DNA of 64,000 nt from Georgfuchsia toluolica (GTDB lineage: Bacteria; Pseudomonadota; Gammaproteobacteria; Burkholderiales; Rhodocyclaceae). Numbering within the stretch: position 1 is the stretch's first letter; the number at the start of each line of letters is the position of its first letter. The stretch lies in the NCBI RefSeq assembly GCF_907163265.1, contig NZ_CAJQUM010000001.1, forward strand, positions 2,728,001 to 2,792,000. The letters run 5' to 3'. The translations under genes were made by a program, and so were the position numbers. Shown piece after piece: positions 8,596-19,452 of the stretch. The notes under the pieces were generated by a model. The model was not told where the DNA came from, did not search any database, and worked only from the letters and a program-made list of their open reading frames with translations.

Positions 8596-9255
8596 CTACG
8601 CCACGGTCAACGTGGGGCTCGCCGCGCCGAATCGGTTATTCAAGCGATCGAAATTGCGCTCGGCAAAATCCCAGTTGAGCAGGTAGTCGACGATACCCGC
8701 GACGTAGGCTGCACGGCGCTCCTGGTAGTCGAGGTAGTAGGCGTGTTCCCAGACATCGATGACGAGCAGCGGCACGAGGTCCTGCGCGAGCGGCGTGTCG
8801 GCGTTCGACGTCGTCACGATTTCCAGGGCTCCTCGATTGATGACCAGCCACGCCCAGCCGCTGCCGAAGTGGCTCGTTGCTGCCGCTTTGAATGCCTCGG
8901 TAAAGCCGCCGTAGCCTCCAAATCGGGATGCGATCAGAGCAGCAAGCTTCCCCCGGGGACCAGAATCCGTCTGGTCACGAGGCCGGAGCGAATTCCAATA
9001 GAAAGAATGATTCCAGGCCTGTGCGGCGTTGTTGAATACCGCAACGGCTGCCTTGTCAGTGGCCGCGTGCCGGATGGGCCACTGCACTATTTTCTCCAGT
9101 GAGCTATCGGCTACGGGTGTGTTGCGGACAAGTGCGCTCACCTTGTCGACATATCCCCGATGGTGCTTGCCATGGTGGGTTTTCAGTGTCGTGCTGGAGA
9201 TCAGTGGTTCAAGAGCGTCGTAGGGGTACAGAAGCTCAGGTAATTCTATCGACAT
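8596..9255 (-). CDS. Superoxide dismutase, Fe/Mn type
   Basis: 219 residues from ATG 9255 with AGGAAC upstream. Metal ligands are visible: H27 (THHGKHH), H83 (AWNHSFYW), D167 and H171 (DVWEHAYYLDYQ). The glutamine-bearing GSGWAWLV block and FGGYGGFTEAFK are typical. FNNAAQAWNHSFYW suggests the Fe form, but the metal cannot be fixed from sequence. It converts superoxide to peroxide and oxygen in the cytoplasm. A 111-bp block 100 bases upstream is shared with the gene starting at 13578 and probably carries its promoter. Confidence 0.93.
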   Translation of the reverse strand: MSIELPELLYPYDALEPLISSTTLKTHHGKHHRGYVDKVSALVRNTPVADSSLEKIVQWPIRHAATDKAAVAVFNNAAQAWNHSFYWNSLRPRDQTDSGPRGKLAALIASRFGGYGGFTEAFKAAATSHFGSGWAWLVINRGALEIVTTSNADTPLAQDLVPLLVIDVWEHAYYLDYQERRAAYVAGIVDYLLNWDFAERNFDRLNNRFGAASPTLTVA

Positions 9256-9354
9256 GTTGTGTTCCTTTCCGATTTTCATTTCATGGCACCGTGTCGGCAC
9301 CTTCAAAACCAAAACGCCATATGTTGGTCACGCCCAAATGGGATCACGCTCGAA

Positions 9355-9465
9355 CAAGTCTCAGCATAGCGCTGCGAAGTTCAGGCGACTGTCCGTGAAT
9401 CCTGATGCGTGACGTACGAAGAATTTGACAAAATCGGACAATTCGCCGGTCGTGATCGAGACACG
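9355..9465. repeat. 111-bp shared upstream block, copy A (before SOD)
   Basis: Ungapped alignment with 13637-13747 gives 89 identical bases of 111. The longest identical core includes GATTTTGTCAAAT-like sequence on the minus strand and CGTACGTC. Read in the direction of the SOD gene it ends about 100 bases before the ATG and contains TATGCTGAG near its downstream edge. Its position before same-strand genes in both copies suggests a promoter or operator module. Confidence 0.75.
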
Positions 9466-9574
9466 ACGATCTCGCAGGAAGCCATGCGAGCAGATCGGAT
9501 TGCGCGCATGGCATACCTTCTTGTTCCTCGCGCCGCCTCTCGACAGACGGCATCTTATGCAGACCCCGATCAGA

Positions 9575-12238
<2,664 letters not shown>

Positions 12239-12376
12239 GGCTATCTCTCTTTGTCCGAATTCCCGCTCACGCATCGAGCTTTCGCGGCTGACTCCAAAAT
12301 TACGGCAGTACTGAACTCCGTCAAGGTAGGCCAGCTATTATTGAGGTTCGTATAAGTGAGTGACAGATATTTCATG

Positions 12377-12456
12377 CCGTTCGCCCTGAGCCTGTCGAAG
12401 GGTGAAAGGCACACTCCGAGCGTCTGTCCATGGTTCGACAGACTCACCACGAACGG
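12377..12456. repeat. REP-like imperfect palindrome
   Basis: A 23-base arm at 12377-12399 (CCGTTCGCCCTGAGCCTGTC...) and its reverse complement at 12434-12456 match at 19 of 23 positions, with a 34-base spacer. The wording is that of the common interspersed repeats built on TTCGACA/TGTCGAA and CTGAG that occur between genes in many proteobacteria. It lies between aceE and the cupredoxin gene. Confidence 0.7.
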
Positions 12457-12525
12457 AAATCGGGTTGTCAGTCATTTTTACGTTCTTCAATAGTGCATGG
12501 CGGCTGGATTCCGTCCAACGGACTG

Positions 12526-13089
12526 CTAGTTGATCTGCTCGTCGAGAAACGGGTGGATAACGCTCTTCCTCATGATTTCTTCGACGGACGGCAATTGCTT
12601 TTGTGCAACGACTGGCACCGAATTCCATTTTCTCTGCGGGGCATAATCGAAAGGACGTGTCCCCGGGCCGCTTCCCGGGCTTCCGACAACAATGCGCCCG
12701 ACCATGCCCGCGGCTTCATGCGGCCTGCAAAAATAGTCGTAAACGCCTTCCTGCCGAAACACGCGCTGAAAGCTCGAGCCTTTCGCCGGACTTACAGCCA
12801 CGAGAACGTCCGAATCCCAGGGCTTTGCATTCTCAGGGATTCGCAGCTCGTGGTTTCCGTTCTCGGGATGGTAGGCTGTCGTCGAATGATAGCCGCTGAT
12901 CTGGACCCAGCGTATCGTGTCACCGGGTTGGATGTGAAGTCCTAGCGGATCAAAATAGGCACGGGTACCGTCTTTCGACATCTGCATACGCACTTCAAAC
13001 ACTCGCGCCAGGTCCTTGGCGGCAACCACAACCGGCAGCAGCGACGCGGCAACAAGTCCGGGAACCAGCGAGCGTGCCAGCGTCAACAA
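12526..13089 (-). CDS. Secreted plastocyanin-like cupredoxin
   Basis: 187 residues. A signal peptide covers residues 1-24 (LVPGLVAASLLPVVVAA). Type 1 copper ligands are H68 (SGYHSTTAYH), C121 and H124 (YDYFCRPHEAAGM) and M129. FDPLGLHIQPGDTIRWVQ is the usual cupredoxin strand. The ~45-residue C-terminal extension after the copper loop is unlike plastocyanin. Probably a periplasmic electron carrier or copper protein. The short gene at 13132 lies just upstream on the same strand, so they are probably one transcript. Confidence 0.87.
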   Translation of the reverse strand: MLTLARSLVPGLVAASLLPVVVAAKDLARVFEVRMQMSKDGTRAYFDPLGLHIQPGDTIRWVQISGYHSTTAYHPENGNHELRIPENAKPWDSDVLVAVSPAKGSSFQRVFRQEGVYDYFCRPHEAAGMVGRIVVGSPGSGPGTRPFDYAPQRKWNSVPVVAQKQLPSVEEIMRKSVIHPFLDEQIN

Positions 13090-13131
13090 GAAAGACCCCT
13101 TTGCATGATCGACGAGAGCATCCGGCGCATG

Positions 13132-13578
13132 CTATTTCATGCGTTCCTCATGCTCTGCATGGCTTATCAGCCATTCGGTGACGTGGTAGTGGGGCTCTTC
13201 GACTCCTGGATGACCGGGATTGAACTCGATATCCGTATGGTTGATTCTCAGCCCAGAGGCAACGCTACCCAGATTGGTGAATGCCTTATGGTCTTCCATC
13301 TGCTTGAGCGGCACCATGTAGATCACATTTACGAGTCGACCGGCTTTGTCATAACCTAGGAACGGCCCGACCGGGAGCGTCTTGGGATCGACATATAACG
13401 TGCCCATTCCCGGAAGATACTCGGGTAGCTTGACCAGAGTACTGACTTTCTTGAAGCTCGCGGGAGGCGATGAGTGAATATCCTCTTCCGCAGCCTGACT
13501 CTGAATTGAGGCAAGCAAGAAGATGCCACTCGCCACCATGCTGCACATTATCGTCGTCATCGGTCGGATACGGGTCAT
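13132..13578 (-). CDS. Small secreted protein (TTHB210/DUF5602-like), function unknown
   Basis: 148 residues from ATG 13578, with GGAG upstream. Signal peptide at ~1-28 (MCSMVASGIFLLASIQSQAA). The mature part has YVDPKTLPVGPFLGYDKAGR and a histidine-rich end with HTDIEFNPGHP then EEPHYHVTEW, which could bind metal. The similarity to TTHB210-like proteins is a recollection, not a search result. It sits 42 bases upstream of the cupredoxin gene, and its own upstream region carries the block shared with SOD. A role in periplasmic metal or oxidative stress would be inference. Confidence 0.6.
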   Translation of the reverse strand: MTRIRPMTTIMCSMVASGIFLLASIQSQAAEEDIHSSPPASFKKVSTLVKLPEYLPGMGTLYVDPKTLPVGPFLGYDKAGRLVNVIYMVPLKQMEDHKAFTNLGSVASGLRINHTDIEFNPGHPGVEEPHYHVTEWLISHAEHEERMK

Positions 13579-13636
13579 GTCGTCAATCTCCAAGATTTGT
13601 CCTGCCGCAAAATTGCGCAAAGTGCCCACACTCCAG

Positions 13637-13747
13637 CAAGACTCAGCATATCGGGGCGAAGCTCACACGACTATCCGCGAGTTCTGATGCGCGACGTACG
13701 AAAGATTTGACAAAATCGGTCAATCGGGCGGTCGCGCGCAAGACACG
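13637..13747. repeat. 111-bp shared upstream block, copy B (before the secreted protein/cupredoxin genes)
   Basis: Partner of 9355-9465, same orientation, 80 percent identical without gaps. It lies 59 to 169 bases upstream of the ATG at 13578. TATGCTGAG again sits near the gene-proximal edge. The rest of the 13748-13965 stretch shows no gene. Confidence 0.75.
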
Positions 13748-13965
13748 CCGAGATCTTCCATGCGGTTTTTCTGGGCAGCGCCCAACATAGGCCGACGAGC
13801 CGAGGCGACCGAAATCGTGCGTTGTCAAAAGGAAGCGGCGGGGCTGCCGCTGCGTCCGGCCGGTCGCCGCACAGGGAACCTCCGCCTGGAGTTGGGGAGG
13901 AGGAGGTAACCCCGGGCGGTGGAGGTCGACGGGTTCCCGTCTGGCGTAATCAGCCAGCGCAACGC

Positions 13966-14859
13966 TTAGTCCTCTTCCGGCAGCAGCGGAATCACGTCGG
14001 GCGAGGCGAGCGACTCCGGATCGAAGGCGCGGTCGCCATCAGGATCGGGCACGCCGTTGGCGACAAGGTTCCTGAAATCGAACAGCGCCGGGTCCATCAG
14101 GTGTGACGGCGTGATGCGCGATAGCGCATTGAACAGCGTCTTGCTGCGGCCGGGGAAACGCTTGTCCCAGTCCTGTAGCATCTGTTTGACCTGCTTGCGC
14201 TGCAGGTTTTCCTGGCTGCCGCAGAGATCGCAGGGAATGATCGGGAACTGCTGCAGCTCGGCCCAGGCGCCGAGATCGTCTTCGAAGCAATAGGCCAACG
14301 GGCGGATCACCACATGCCGGCCGTCATCCGACACCAGCTTGGGAGGCATGGCCTTGAGCTTGCCGCCGAAGAACAGGTTGAGGAAGAAGGTTTCGATGAT
14401 GTCGCTGCGGTGATGGCCGAGTGCGATCTTTGTCGCGCCGAGTTCGCCCGCGACGCGATACAGCACGCCGCGCCGCAGCCGCGAACACAGCGAACAGGTG
14501 GTCTTGCCTTCCGGGATCAACCGCTTGACAATGGAATAGGTATCCTGTTCTTCGATGTGAAAGGGAATATTGAGGCCCTTGAGATAGGCCGGCAGCACCT
14601 CGGCCGGGAAGCCGGGCTGCTTCTGGTCGAGATTGACGGCAACGATGTCGAACTGGATCGGCGCGTGATCGCGCAGGTAAAGCAACAGGTCGAGCATGCC
14701 GAATGAATCCTTGCCGCCCGACAGGCAGACCATGACCCTGTCGCCCGCCTCGATCATGTTGAAATCGCCGATGGCTTGACCGACGCAGCGGCGCAGCCGC
14801 TTGGCCAGCTTGTTGGCCTCGTAGCGTTCCTTGTCTTGTTGGTGGGCGGTGAGTGTCAT
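13966..14859 (-). CDS. ttcA: tRNA 2-thiocytidine(32) synthetase
   Basis: 297 residues. The PP-loop [18 protein letters not shown] near residue 50 binds ATP. The two CxxC pairs CSLC and CDLC, with [15 protein letters not shown] after the second, are the TtcA signature and hold a 4Fe-4S cluster. It thiolates cytidine 32 of certain tRNAs. It lies 9 bases after the pteridine reductase gene on the same strand, so they are likely co-transcribed. Typical housekeeping gene. Confidence 0.95.
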   Translation of the reverse strand: MTLTAHQQDKERYEANKLAKRLRRCVGQAIGDFNMIEAGDRVMVCLSGGKDSFGMLDLLLYLRDHAPIQFDIVAVNLDQKQPGFPAEVLPAYLKGLNIPFHIEEQDTYSIVKRLIPEGKTTCSLCSRLRRGVLYRVAGELGATKIALGHHRSDIIETFFLNLFFGGKLKAMPPKLVSDDGRHVVIRPLAYCFEDDLGAWAELQQFPIIPCDLCGSQENLQRKQVKQMLQDWDKRFPGRSKTLFNALSRITPSHLMDPALFDFRNLVANGVPDPDGDRAFDPESLASPDVIPLLPEED

Positions 14860-14868
14860 GGTTCTGGC

Positions 14869-15606
14869 TTAAATACGAATGCTGCGCCCGCCATCGACGT
14901 TGATGACCTGGCCAGTGATGAATGGCGCATCGAAGAGCAGGAATTTTACCGTGCGCGCGATGTCTTCCGGCGTTCCCGTGCGCTGCAAGGGCGTATGCGC
15001 GACGATGGCGGCGCGCTCCGCGGCGTTGAAACTGCCGTCTTCAGGCCAGATGATCGCTCCCGGCGCCACGGCATTGACGCGTACCTGCGGCGCCAGTTCG
15101 ATGGCCAGGGCGCGGGTCAGTCCAGCCAGGCCCGCCTTGGCGGATAGATATACGGCATAACCTTTCAAAGGCCGCTCGGTGTGGATGTCGGTGATGTTCA
15201 CAATGGCGCCATTGTGTTGCGCCAGATGGGGTGCGGCCGCCTGTGCCAGAAACAGCGGCCCCTTGAGGTTGCTGCCGGTCAGTTCCTGCCATGCCGCTTC
15301 ATCGATGCTGCCGAGAGGCGTGGAGAAGAAACCGGAGGCGTTGTTCACCAGGCCATCGAGCCTGCCGAAATGCTGCAACACGCCAGCGACCAGTGCCGGC
15401 GCGGCGGCGCCATCGCCGAGCTCGGCGGCAAGGGCGATGGCGGTATTGGGCCATGCCTCATTCAGCGCCTGCGCAAGCTGCTCGACCTCGTCACGCGAAT
15501 TGCGGTAATGCAGCGCGACCTTGGCGCCCGCCGCATGCAGCGTGCGGGCAATCTCGGCGCCGACCCGGCGCGCGGCGCCGGTAATCAGAATGACAGGACG
15601 TAACAT
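14869..15606 (-). CDS. Pteridine reductase-type short-chain dehydrogenase
   Basis: 245 residues from ATG 15606. The nucleotide-binding motif is [10 protein letters not shown], with the arginine that marks pteridine reductases/FolM in place of the usual TGxxxGIG. Further: [14 protein letters not shown], active-site YLSAKAG, and a C terminus [14 protein letters not shown]. It probably reduces dihydrobiopterin- or dihydromonapterin-like pteridines with NADPH. It sits upstream of ttcA in one operon, an arrangement seen in other betaproteobacteria as far as I recall. Confidence 0.85.
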   Translation of the reverse strand: MLRPVILITGAARRVGAEIARTLHAAGAKVALHYRNSRDEVEQLAQALNEAWPNTAIALAAELGDGAAAPALVAGVLQHFGRLDGLVNNASGFFSTPLGSIDEAAWQELTGSNLKGPLFLAQAAAPHLAQHNGAIVNITDIHTERPLKGYAVYLSAKAGLAGLTRALAIELAPQVRVNAVAPGAIIWPEDGSFNAAERAAIVAHTPLQRTGTPEDIARTVKFLLFDAPFITGQVINVDGGRSIRI

Positions 15607-15701
15607 GGGCGCAGAGTATACCGCCCCGGTACAAGGTGCATCTTCCCTTCTGTTCCGCAGGGCTTGCTTTGCACAACTCGCCCGCCCCCTGTGCTTGGCG
15701 G

Positions 15702-15857
15702 AGCTTCTCGTGCAGGACATGGAAATTGACGTCCAGGGCTTCGTGGTACCAGTCTTCGACAACCCCGTTACACAGTTTCACATAGCGTGGGTAGAAGACG
15801 ATGCCAGCGAGATCGTAATGGGAGAAGCGGCGGCTTTCTTTTTGCTGAAGATCGTGT
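15702..15857 (-). pseudogene. N-terminal remnant of a 4-hydroxybenzoyl-CoA thioesterase-like protein
   Basis: Overlapping the stop of the hydrolase gene, another minus-strand frame reads [19 protein letters not shown] and [19 protein letters not shown]. This is the hotdog-fold thioesterase N terminus, with the catalytic aspartate in the [13 protein letters not shown] motif. Similarity ends at ~15702 and the frame continues as nonsense into the next gene. No start codon is obvious. It is a truncated gene of about 50 codons. Confidence 0.7.
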
Positions 15858-16628
15858 TCAGCCCAGAATGCGGGCGACAAATTCGGCGACGGCGGTGATG
15901 ACCGCCTCGGGTTGGTCCTTGTGAGGTGAATGGCGGCAGTCGGCCAATTTGACGACATCCACGTCCTTGCATTTGCTGGTAATACGGTGAATCTGCTCCA
16001 TGGTGCCGTACTCGTCGTCCTCGCCCTGGATGGCCAGGATGGGAGCGGTGATGTGTGGCAGGTATTCCTCGATATTCCAGGCCAGGAAATCCGGATGCAA
16101 CCAGATATCGTTCCAGCCCCAGAAGGTCGAATCCACATGGGCATGGTAGCGGCCGAGGCGCCGGCCGAGGTCGGTGGTCTGGTAGACGATTTTGGCCTGG
16201 GCGATGCTGCGGATCGAAATGTCTTCGACCAGCACATGGGGCGCCATGACAATGAGGCCGGACAATGAGCATTGCCTGCCGCCAGCGCAGATCAAGGCGA
16301 TGGAAGCGCCGTCGCTGTGGCCGAAGAGAATCGGGTGGTCAATGCCGAGTTGGTCGAGAAAATCCGGCAGCACGACGAGCCCCTCGTCGTGCATGTAGCG
16401 AGTCGTGCGCGGCGCTGCGATGGGATCCGAACGGCCGTAACCGCGCCGCGAATAGACCACGGCCTCGCAGCCGGTGGCATCGGCCACACGCTGCGGAAAG
16501 TCTTGCCACATTGCCACGGAGCCCAACCCCTCGTGCAGGAAAACCATGGATGGCGCTCCGCTGCGCGGATGGGAGGAAGGCAGGCGGACAAATTCGAGTT
16601 TGTGGTTCTGAACGGTAATGGTCTGCAT
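15858..16628 (-). CDS. Alpha/beta hydrolase
   Basis: 256 residues. Nucleophile elbow GHSDGAS (serine near residue 105), oxyanion region [13 protein letters not shown], catalytic acid in IQGEDDEYG and histidine in [13 protein letters not shown] give a complete triad. [11 protein letters not shown] is typical of small esterase/C-C hydrolase relatives. No signal peptide, so cytosolic. A thioesterase remnant follows directly, so the pair may once have acted on CoA thioesters or esters. Confidence 0.85.
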   Translation of the reverse strand: MQTITVQNHKLEFVRLPSSHPRSGAPSMVFLHEGLGSVAMWQDFPQRVADATGCEAVVYSRRGYGRSDPIAAPRTTRYMHDEGLVVLPDFLDQLGIDHPILFGHSDGASIALICAGGRQCSLSGLIVMAPHVLVEDISIRSIAQAKIVYQTTDLGRRLGRYHAHVDSTFWGWNDIWLHPDFLAWNIEEYLPHITAPILAIQGEDDEYGTMEQIHRITSKCKDVDVVKLADCRHSPHKDQPEAVITAVAEFVARILG

Positions 16629-16862
16629 TGGTGGTCTCGGGGTGGGAGCAGTTCTGGTTGTGCGTAGTACTGAACGATTGAACGGGCAGGCTGGGCTGAT
16701 ATGACTGCAATTTCAATCCGTCGAATGTGAGGCGAATCAAGTTTAATGCATGGCCGCAAGAAGTGCCGTAAAAGGTTGTTGAGTCGATAGGTGAGCAATG
16801 GGTGTTGGCGATACCGAAATTACCCCAACCCAGTGCCCGGTTTTATGCCCACCGCGCCGCCC

Positions 16863-17654
16863 TTATGCTTTTGTCAACAGAGTTAACACTCTCGCGGCGG
16901 CGGCCATGCCGAAGGTTGCGGTTACCGCCGCCGACGAGCCGTAGCCGGCGCAATTCAGACCGCTGATTTGACCACTTGTGCCGTGCTGCGCGCCGCCACC
17001 ATCAATGTCGCACGACTCGTTGACGGGACGCCGGATCGGTTCCAGCGAATACACGCACTCGATGCCGAATTTCTTTTTCGGGTCGCGCGGGAAGCCGTAC
17101 TCGCCGCGCAGACGCGCCCGCACTTTCGAGGCCAGCGCATCCTGCGTGGTGCGCGCCAGGTCGTCGATGCAAACGCGCGTCGGATCGATGCGCCCGCCGG
17201 CGCCGCCGGTCATGATGAGCGGAATCCTGTGGCGCCTGCAATGCGCCGCCAGCGCGGCCTTGGCGCGTACCTGATCGATCGCGTCGATCACCGCGGCACA
17301 AGCGGGCAGCAGTGTCGCGACGTTTTCCGGATCAATGAATTCCTCGACGCAGGCAACGATGCATTGCGGATTGATGCGCGCGATGCGCTCCTGCATCGCC
17401 AGTACCTTGGCCTGCCCCAGCGTGGCGTCGTCGGCCTGGATCTGGCGGTTGATGTTCGACTCGGCAATGTGATCGAGGTCGATCAGCGTGATGCGCCCCA
17501 CACCTGAACGCGCCAGAGTTTCCGCGGCCCATGAACCGACGCCGCCGATGCCGATCACGCAGACATGCGCGACAGCGATGCGGCGCGCACCTTCCGCGCC
17601 ATAGAGGCGCGCGATGCCGCCGAAGCGACGCTCAAGATCGGGTTGGGAGTCCAT
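16863..17654 (-). CDS. tcdA: tRNA threonylcarbamoyladenosine dehydratase
   Basis: 263 residues from ATG 17654. E1-like fold: RRFGGIARLYG, the ATP loop VIGIGGVGSWAAETLARSG, then LIDLDHIAESNINRQIQA. It catalyses ATP-dependent cyclisation of t6A to ct6A in tRNA. Divergent from the ubiJ-like gene that starts at 17731; the 76-base gap must hold both promoters. Confidence 0.92.
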   Translation of the reverse strand: MDSQPDLERRFGGIARLYGAEGARRIAVAHVCVIGIGGVGSWAAETLARSGVGRITLIDLDHIAESNINRQIQADDATLGQAKVLAMQERIARINPQCIVACVEEFIDPENVATLLPACAAVIDAIDQVRAKAALAAHCRRHRIPLIMTGGAGGRIDPTRVCIDDLARTTQDALASKVRARLRGEYGFPRDPKKKFGIECVYSLEPIRRPVNESCDIDGGGAQHGTSGQISGLNCAGYGSSAAVTATFGMAAAARVLTLLTKA

Positions 17655-17730
17655 GGCGGCGCATATTGGCACAACCCGGCCGGCACTTGTTAAGATGCCG
17701 CCTAAGACGGCACAGGCGTATGAGAAAAAC

Positions 17731-18330
17731 ATGACCGCTTCACTCTTTTCAGCCCCGCTGTTTTCAACCCCCGCGCTGGCCGCGATCAATCACGTCCTCG
17801 ATCAGGCCGAATGGGCGCGGCGGAAGCTACAGCCCTTTGCCGGGCGCAACGTGCGCATCGCCATGCCGCCCTTGTCGCTCGCGTTTGCCATCGACGGCGA
17901 CGGGCGTTTGCAGACCAGCACGGCGAGCGCCGATCTCGATATCGTTCTTCCTGCCGGCACGCCATTGCTGGCGCTACAGGGCGGCGAAGCGGTGATGCAG
18001 GCGGTGCAGGTCAACGGCCCGGTCGATCTTGCCGATGCGCTGCGCTTGATACTGCGCCATCTGCGCTGGGACATTGAGGAAGACTTGTCGAAAGTCGTCG
18101 GCGACATTGCCGCGCACCGGATCGTCTCCGCGCTTGATGACTTTACGCGCTGGCAGCGTCAGGCGGCGCGCAACCTGGCCGAAAACATCGGCGAATATCT
18201 GGTCGAGGAAAATCCGACGCTGGTGAAGCCTGCCGCCGCTGGCGTCTTTGCAGACGACGTTAAACGTCTGTGCAGCGACCTTGCTGTTATCGAAGCCCGC
18301 ATCACACTATTAAGGGAGAAAAGCTCATGA
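17731..18330 (+). CDS. ubiJ: Ubiquinone biosynthesis accessory factor UbiJ-like (SCP2 domain)
   Basis: 199 residues from ATG 17731. An SCP2-like lipid-binding domain covers ~15-115 ([41 protein letters not shown]) and a helical C-terminal part follows ([19 protein letters not shown]). UbiJ binds quinone intermediates in the Ubi complex. ubiE and ubiB are not adjacent here. The stop overlaps the mscL start as ATGA. Family call is good; the precise name is moderate. Confidence 0.75.
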   Translation: MTASLFSAPLFSTPALAAINHVLDQAEWARRKLQPFAGRNVRIAMPPLSLAFAIDGDGRLQTSTASADLDIVLPAGTPLLALQGGEAVMQAVQVNGPVDLADALRLILRHLRWDIEEDLSKVVGDIAAHRIVSALDDFTRWQRQAARNLAENIGEYLVEENPTLVKPAAAGVFADDVKRLCSDLAVIEARITLLREKSS

Positions 18331-18746
18331 GCATTGCATCTGAATTCAAGGAATTTGCGGTCAAGGGCAACGTCATGGATCTTGCAATCGGCGTCATCAT
18401 TGGTGGCGCCTTCGGCAAGATCGTCGATTCGGTGGTAAACGACCTGATCATGCCGCTGATCGGTGCCATGATCGGCAAGCTCGACTTTTCCAATCTCTTC
18501 GTGGTGCTGGGACAGAACCCCAACAACCTCACGGTACTGGCCGAGTTGAAGAAGGCCGGGGTTCCGGTGTTCGCCTACGGCAGCTTCATCACCGTCGCGG
18601 TCAACTTCCTGATCCTCGCTTTCATCATTTTCATGATGGTGAAGCAGATCAACCGTTTGAAAAAGGCGGAACCCGCCCCTGCACCGCTGCCGACGCCGGA
18701 AGATGTCGTGCTGCTGCGCGAGATTCGCGATTCACTGAAAAAATAG
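18327..18746 (+). CDS. mscL: Large-conductance mechanosensitive channel
   Basis: 139 residues. MscL hallmarks: amphipathic N-terminal helix [22 protein letters not shown]1 with [21 protein letters not shown], a periplasmic loop of ~30 residues, TM2 ([20 protein letters not shown]) and a charged C-terminal bundle with [10 protein letters not shown]. It opens under membrane tension. The start codon overlaps the ubiJ stop by four bases, and GGGAGAAAAG serves as the ribosome site. Confidence 0.97.
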   Translation: MSIASEFKEFAVKGNVMDLAIGVIIGGAFGKIVDSVVNDLIMPLIGAMIGKLDFSNLFVVLGQNPNNLTVLAELKKAGVPVFAYGSFITVAVNFLILAFIIFMMVKQINRLKKAEPAPAPLPTPEDVVLLREIRDSLKK

Positions 18747-18797
18747 CCGCAGCGCGGCCGGGGCTGCCGGTGCGCGGCCCCGGTATACTGAAGCACC

Positions 18798-19442
18798 ATG
18801 AAATACACCATCGTTCCCGTTACGCCTTTTGTCCAGAACTGTTCAATCATGGTCTGCGACGAGACACAATCCGCCGTGGTCATCGACCCCGGCGGCGATA
18901 TCGAGAAAATTGTTGGCGTGGCCAGCAAGGCCGGCCTCATCATCGAGAAAGTGCTGCTGACCCACGGCCACATCGATCATGCCGCCGCTGCTGGAGAACT
19001 CGCGCGGCGACTCGGCGTGAAAATCGAGGGTCCGCACGAGGACGACCTGTTCCTGTTGCAGGCCCTGCCGCAGCAGGCCGCTGCTTATGGTTTCCCGCCG
19101 GTACAGCCGTTTGTTTCCGACCGCTGGCTGCATCAGGGCGACACGGTGAGCTTTGGCAAGCAGACGCTGGAAGTGATGCACTGTCCCGGTCATACCCCCG
19201 GTCATGTGATTTACTTTCATCGTCGCGGCAAATTTGCCGTGGTCGGCGACGTGCTGTTCGCCGGCTCCATCGGGCGCACCGACTTTCCGTGCGGCAATCA
19301 TGAAGACCTGATTCGTTCGATCCGCGAGAAACTGTTTCCGCTCGGCGACGACGTCGAGTTCATCCCCGGCCACGGACCCAACTCGACCTTCGGCAAGGAG
19401 CGCGCGACCAATCCTTACGTAGCCGACGCCCAGTTTTTATGA
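18798..19442 (+). CDS. Metallo-beta-lactamase fold hydrolase, glyoxalase II-like
   Basis: 214 residues. Metal-binding THGHIDHAAA near residue 57, then HCPGHTPGH and GDVLFAGSIGRTDFP, with a final HGP in IPGHGPNSTFGKE. The set matches the YcbL/GloB-like group, which hydrolyses glutathione or CoA thioesters. Nothing in it fixes the substrate. It opens a compact run of plus-strand housekeeping genes reaching 23005. Confidence 0.9.
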   Translation: MKYTIVPVTPFVQNCSIMVCDETQSAVVIDPGGDIEKIVGVASKAGLIIEKVLLTHGHIDHAAAAGELARRLGVKIEGPHEDDLFLLQALPQQAAAYGFPPVQPFVSDRWLHQGDTVSFGKQTLEVMHCPGHTPGHVIYFHRRGKFAVVGDVLFAGSIGRTDFPCGNHEDLIRSIREKLFPLGDDVEFIPGHGPNSTFGKERATNPYVADAQFL

Positions 19443-19452
19443 TGCCCGCCCG

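Noticed and set aside
13822-14106. Plus-strand frame of 94 codons before ttcA
   Set aside because: Most of it overlaps ttcA on the other strand, and the rest has no family resemblance.
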